From assembly GCA_030837965.1 (NCBI GenBank), contig JAUTXP010000057.1, forward strand, positions 1 through 33,164: a stretch of DNA of 33,164 nucleotides, given 5' to 3'. The first letter of the stretch is position 1. Every line of letters begins with the position of its first letter. Origin of the DNA: Acidimicrobiaceae bacterium. GTDB taxonomy: Bacteria > Actinomycetota > Acidimicrobiia > Acidimicrobiales > JAUTXP01. Below are positions 30,624 through 33,164 of this stretch, in pieces. The notes under the pieces are model-generated. The model was given only the letters and a program-made list of their open reading frames with translations. It was not told the origin of the DNA and searched no databases. Both the position numbers and the translations under genes were made by a program.

Positions 30624-30908
30624 ATGCGTTTCTGGACGGTCGAGGAGGCGCGGGCCTACCTGCCCAGGGTCAAAGAGCTGCTGGGCACGGTCGAGCAGGC
30701 CCTCAAGGAGTTGGAGGACGAGGGCGTGGTGCTGCGCCAGTTGGCCAACGGCTTGGTCGACTTCCCCGCGGTGGGCGACGATGGCGACGTGTACTTCCTG
30801 TGTTGGAAGACCGACGAGCCCGACATCGAGTGGTGCCATGCGCCCCAGGCCGGCTTCGCGGGCAGGCGCCGCCTGACGGACCTTCCCGAGCCGTTGGACG
30901 GGCCGTGA
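30624..30908 (+). CDS. DUF2203-family small protein
   Basis: This 94-residue protein matches the DUF2203 family pattern. It has an N-terminal FWTVEEARAYLPRVKELLGTVEQ helix, the VVLRQLANGLVDFPAVGDDGDVYFLCWKTDEPDIEWCH core and AGFAGRRRL near the end. The family is widespread in thermophiles and actinobacteria and has no known function; it is probably cytoplasmic. It starts at ATG 30624 without an RBS, eight bases after a -10-like box, and is followed in a GTGA overlap by a 32-residue membrane peptide. Its divergent partner is the thiGH operon. Confidence 0.85.
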   Translation: MRFWTVEEARAYLPRVKELLGTVEQALKELEDEGVVLRQLANGLVDFPAVGDDGDVYFLCWKTDEPDIEWCHAPQAGFAGRRRLTDLPEPLDGP

Positions 30909-31003
30909 AAACGCACAAGCTCGTCATCGCGGCGTTGGTCACCGGGTTGGTCATCCTGGCCGCCGGAGGCGTGTTCTTCCTCCAATTATTGAAGGCCCAG
31001 TAG
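30905..31003 (+). CDS. 32-residue single-pass membrane peptide
   Basis: GTG 30905 overlaps the DUF2203 stop in a GTGA junction and opens a 32-codon frame ending in TAG at 31003. The peptide has a basic start (MKTHK), one hydrophobic segment LVIAALVTGLVILAAGGVFF and a short KAQ end. This is a typical small inner-membrane peptide topology, with the basic N-terminus inside. Coupling to DUF2203 and membrane-like composition support it as real. Function unknown. The lpdA promoter lies within its last codons and beyond. Confidence 0.6.
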   Translation: MKTHKLVIAALVTGLVILAAGGVFFLQLLKAQ

Positions 31004-31014
31004 CCCGGTAGGCT
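30986..31014 (+). promoter_or_regulatory. Promoter of lpdA, leaderless
   Basis: TTATTG (30986-30991) and TAGGCT (31009-31014) are spaced by 17 bases, and the -10 ends eight bases before ATG 31023. No RBS lies between. The AT-rich patch CAATTATTGAAG is unusual in this GC-rich window. Transcription should start at or next to the ATG. Confidence 0.6.
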
Positions 31015-31022
31015 GCCGCGCC

Positions 31023-32411
31023 ATGGCCGAGGAATTCGACGTCGTCGTCATCGGCGGCGGCCCAGGGGGATACGCCGCCGCGCTGTACGGCGCCAACGCG
31101 GGACTGCGCATCGCGGTCGTGGAGAAGGACAAGGTCGGGGGGACGTGCCTGCATCGCGGCTGCATCCCGGCCAAGGAGTTCCTGGAGACGGCGCATGTGT
31201 TCCGCACCGTGGCCGGGGCCAAGGAGTTCGGCGTGATGGCCGAGCAGCCCGGCGTCGACTTCGGCACCAGCCAGCAGCGCAAGCAAAAGGTCGTCGACCA
31301 ACTGTGGAAGGGCCTCCAAGGCCTGATGAAGCGGCGCAAGATCACCACCATCGAGGGCACCGGCACGCTGCACGCCAACAAGGTGGTCAAGGTGTCCGAC
31401 GGCACCGAGCTTCGGGGCCGCCACGTGATCCTGGCCACGGGCTCGGTGCCCCGCACCATTCCCGGCTTCGACGTGGACGGCCGCTACGTCATGACCAGCG
31501 ACGAGGTGCTCGCCCTCGACAAGCTGCCGTCGTCCGCGGTGGTCATCGGCGGCGGCGCCATCGGCTGCGAGTTCGCCTCGATGATGAGCGACTTGGGCGT
31601 GCAGGTCACCGTCCTCGAAGCCCTGCCCAAGCTGTTGCCGGGCTGCGACAAGGACGTGGTCGACGTGGTGGCCCGCTCGTTCAAGAAGCGGGGCATCGAC
31701 GTGCGCCTCGGCGTGCAGGTCCACGGCCACGAGCCCAACGACACCGGCACCACCGTCAAGTTCGGCGAGGGCGAGCAGATCACGGTCGACGCCGTCGTGG
31801 TGTCGGTCGGGCGCAGGCCGCTGTCGGACAACCTCGGTCTCGACGGCACCGCGGTCGAGGTCGACCAGCGCGGCTTCGTGAAGGTGGACGAGGTGATGCG
31901 CACGGGCGAGTCCGGCGTCTACGCGGTCGGCGACCTGGTGGCCACGCCCGCCCTGGCCCACATCGGCTTCGCCGAGGCCGTCGTCGCCATCAAGGACATC
32001 CTGGGCGAGAGCCCGGTGCCGGTCGACTACGCCAAGGTCCCGTGGTGCATCTATTGCCATCCCGAGGTCGCCTTTGCGGGCATGTCCGAGGAGGCCGCGG
32101 TGGAGGCGGGCTTCGAGGTCATCGCCAAGAAGGACCCCTTCATCGGCAACGGCCGGGCCCTGATCGTGGGCGAGCCCGAGGGCATGGTGAAGGTGATCGC
32201 GGAGAAGTTGCCGGACGGCCGGGCCGGGCGCATCCTCGGGGTGCACATGGTCGGCCCATGGGTCACTGAGCAATTGGGCCAGGGTTACCTGGCCGTGAAC
32301 TGGGAGGCCACGCCCGACGAGGTGGCCCAGTTCATCCAACCGCACCCGACGCTGTCCGAGGTGTTCGGGGAGACCGTTCTGGCGCTGACCGGGAGAGGAC
32401 TGCACGCCTGA
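31023..32411 (+). CDS. lpdA: Dihydrolipoyl dehydrogenase (E3)
   Basis: This 462-residue flavoenzyme reoxidises dihydrolipoamide of 2-oxoacid dehydrogenase complexes with NAD. FAD binding is by [13 protein letters not shown] (residues 8-20). Cys42 and Cys47 in [15 protein letters not shown] form the redox disulfide. NAD binding uses [20 protein letters not shown], and the C-terminal HPTLSE provides the His-Glu pair that acts on the disulfide of the partner subunit. [22 protein letters not shown] is the second FAD segment. It overlaps the E2 gene start by one base (TGATG), so E3 and E2 are co-expressed. The [12 protein letters not shown] variant (Ala for the common Ser) is common in actinobacteria. 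Confidence 0.95.
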   Translation: MAEEFDVVVIGGGPGGYAAALYGANAGLRIAVVEKDKVGGTCLHRGCIPAKEFLETAHVFRTVAGAKEFGVMAEQPGVDFGTSQQRKQKVVDQLWKGLQGLMKRRKITTIEGTGTLHANKVVKVSDGTELRGRHVILATGSVPRTIPGFDVDGRYVMTSDEVLALDKLPSSAVVIGGGAIGCEFASMMSDLGVQVTVLEALPKLLPGCDKDVVDVVARSFKKRGIDVRLGVQVHGHEPNDTGTTVKFGEGEQITVDAVVVSVGRRPLSDNLGLDGTAVEVDQRGFVKVDEVMRTGESGVYAVGDLVATPALAHIGFAEAVVAIKDILGESPVPVDYAKVPWCIYCHPEVAFAGMSEEAAVEAGFEVIAKKDPFIGNGRALIVGEPEGMVKVIAEKLPDGRAGRILGVHMVGPWVTEQLGQGYLAVNWEATPDEVAQFIQPHPTLSEVFGETVLALTGRGLHA

Positions 32412-33164
32412 TGGCAGACATCACGATGCCGCAGCTTGGCGAGACCGTGACCGAGGGGACCATCACCCGATGGGCCAAGCAGGTCGGGGACAAGATCGAA
32501 GAGGACGAGGTCCTGTTCGAGGTCTCCACCGACAAGGTCGATTCCGAGGTGCCCTCGCCCACCACCGGCTTTCTGGCCGAGATCCTCGTGCAGGAAGGGG
32601 AGACGGCCGACGTGGGCACCAAGCTGGCCGTCATCTCCGACGCCCCGCCCTCGGGCGCGTCCGACAACGGCAGTGCCGGGGCCGAGGCCGGGTCACAGGC
32701 CGAGCCACAGGCCGACGAGCCGCCTGAGCCCAAGACGGCCACGGTCGAGCAGCAGGCCGCGGCCGAACAGGAGCAGGCCGCAGCGGAGGAGCCTCAGCAG
32801 CAGCCCGCCGACGAGCCCCCCGGCGACCCGGACGGGGCGGGCGAGGGCGATGCCGCCCCGGCCGTCGAGGAAGGCGCGCCTTCGCCCACCGGGAATGCAG
32901 GGGCGGGCACCCGTCCTTCGAACGACCGGCCGCCGGGCAGGCCGAGTGGCGGCGGTGGAGGTGGAGGCGACGGGCGCGTCCTGTCGCCGGTGGTGCGCAG
33001 ACTGATCGCCGAGCACAACCTCAACCCCGAGGAGATTCAGGGCACGGGCGCGGGCGGCCGCATCACGCGTACCGACGTGCTGGCCGTCATCGACTCGCGC
33101 GGGGGAAGTGGCGGTGGCGCGCAGGCCGAGCCCGCCCAGGCCCAGCAGCAGGCGCCGGTGACCG
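32411..33164 (+). CDS. sucB: Dihydrolipoamide acyltransferase (E2), partial, actinobacterial SucB-like
   Basis: This gene runs off the right edge; 251 codons are visible. Residues 1-77 are a lipoyl domain beginning [16 protein letters not shown], with Lys42 in STDKVDSE as the lipoylation site. Residues 78-190 are a long Ala/Glu/Gln/Pro linker ending in a run of glycines. A peripheral subunit-binding domain follows: [38 protein letters not shown]. The catalytic domain is beyond the window. The lipoyl domain closely matches actinobacterial SucB/DlaT, which can serve both the 2-oxoglutarate and pyruvate complexes, so the gene symbol is provisional. Position directly after lpdA supports this. Confidence 0.9.
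   Translation, partial: MADITMPQLGETVTEGTITRWAKQVGDKIEEDEVLFEVSTDKVDSEVPSPTTGFLAEILVQEGETADVGTKLAVISDAPPSGASDNGSAGAEAGSQAEPQADEPPEPKTATVEQQAAAEQEQAAAEEPQQQPADEPPGDPDGAGEGDAAPAVEEGAPSPTGNAGAGTRPSNDRPPGRPSGGGGGGGDGRVLSPVVRRLIAEHNLNPEEIQGTGAGGRITRTDVLAVIDSRGGSGGGAQAEPAQAQQQAPVT

Overview
The window looks like a chromosomal segment of a high-GC actinobacterium, most likely from the Acidimicrobiia lineage. This is inferred from the GC-rich codon use, frequent GTG starts, a coenzyme-F420 (LLM-class) oxidoreductase, an actinobacterial-style dihydrolipoamide acyltransferase, an IdeR-type iron box, and a secreted M23 peptidase with tandem GYW...DGGxFxFGDA repeats. No rRNA, tRNA, CRISPR array, transposase or phage gene was seen, and no stretch longer than about 215 bases lacks a gene.

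Bases 1-15,900 form a surface-polysaccharide locus made of two operons that converge near 8.5-8.7 kb. The plus-strand operon (123-8489) has eight tightly overlapping genes: NDP-sugar SDR, DegT aminotransferase, two left-handed-beta-helix acyltransferases, three glycosyltransferases and a Wzy-like membrane polymerase. The minus-strand operon (15629-8704) has a PglF-like nucleotide-sugar 4,6-dehydratase, a PglE-like aminotransferase, an NDP-sugar epimerase, an MsbA-type ABC exporter/flippase and a glycosyltransferase. Together they could make an amino-deoxysugar nucleotide, assemble a glycan, flip it and polymerise it. Next to them lie a small Thr-rich membrane protein and a Cys-rich protein of unknown function.

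Bases 17,000-25,900 hold an ABC-2 exporter operon led by the F420 oxidoreductase, two diguanylate cyclases that converge on each other, an MFS exporter and an SDR dehydrogenase. Bases 26,000-33,164 hold the M23 repeat protein, an FTR1 iron permease with an iron box at its start codon, a thiGH operon with a TPP riboswitch, a DUF2203 protein coupled to a 32-residue membrane peptide, lpdA and the first part of an E2 acyltransferase gene that runs off the window.

Two kinds of non-coding structure stand out. First, all four convergent gene junctions carry a hairpin from one of two repeated families: family A has arms CTGGAGGACAT / ATGTCCTCCAG, and family B has arms CTTTTCCACAGCA / TGCTGTGGAAAAG. 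Two more family B copies flank thiH. These look like dispersed repeat-derived terminators. Second, many transcription units start with a TANNNT box 6-9 bases before the start codon and no ribosome-binding site, which points to widespread leaderless transcription.
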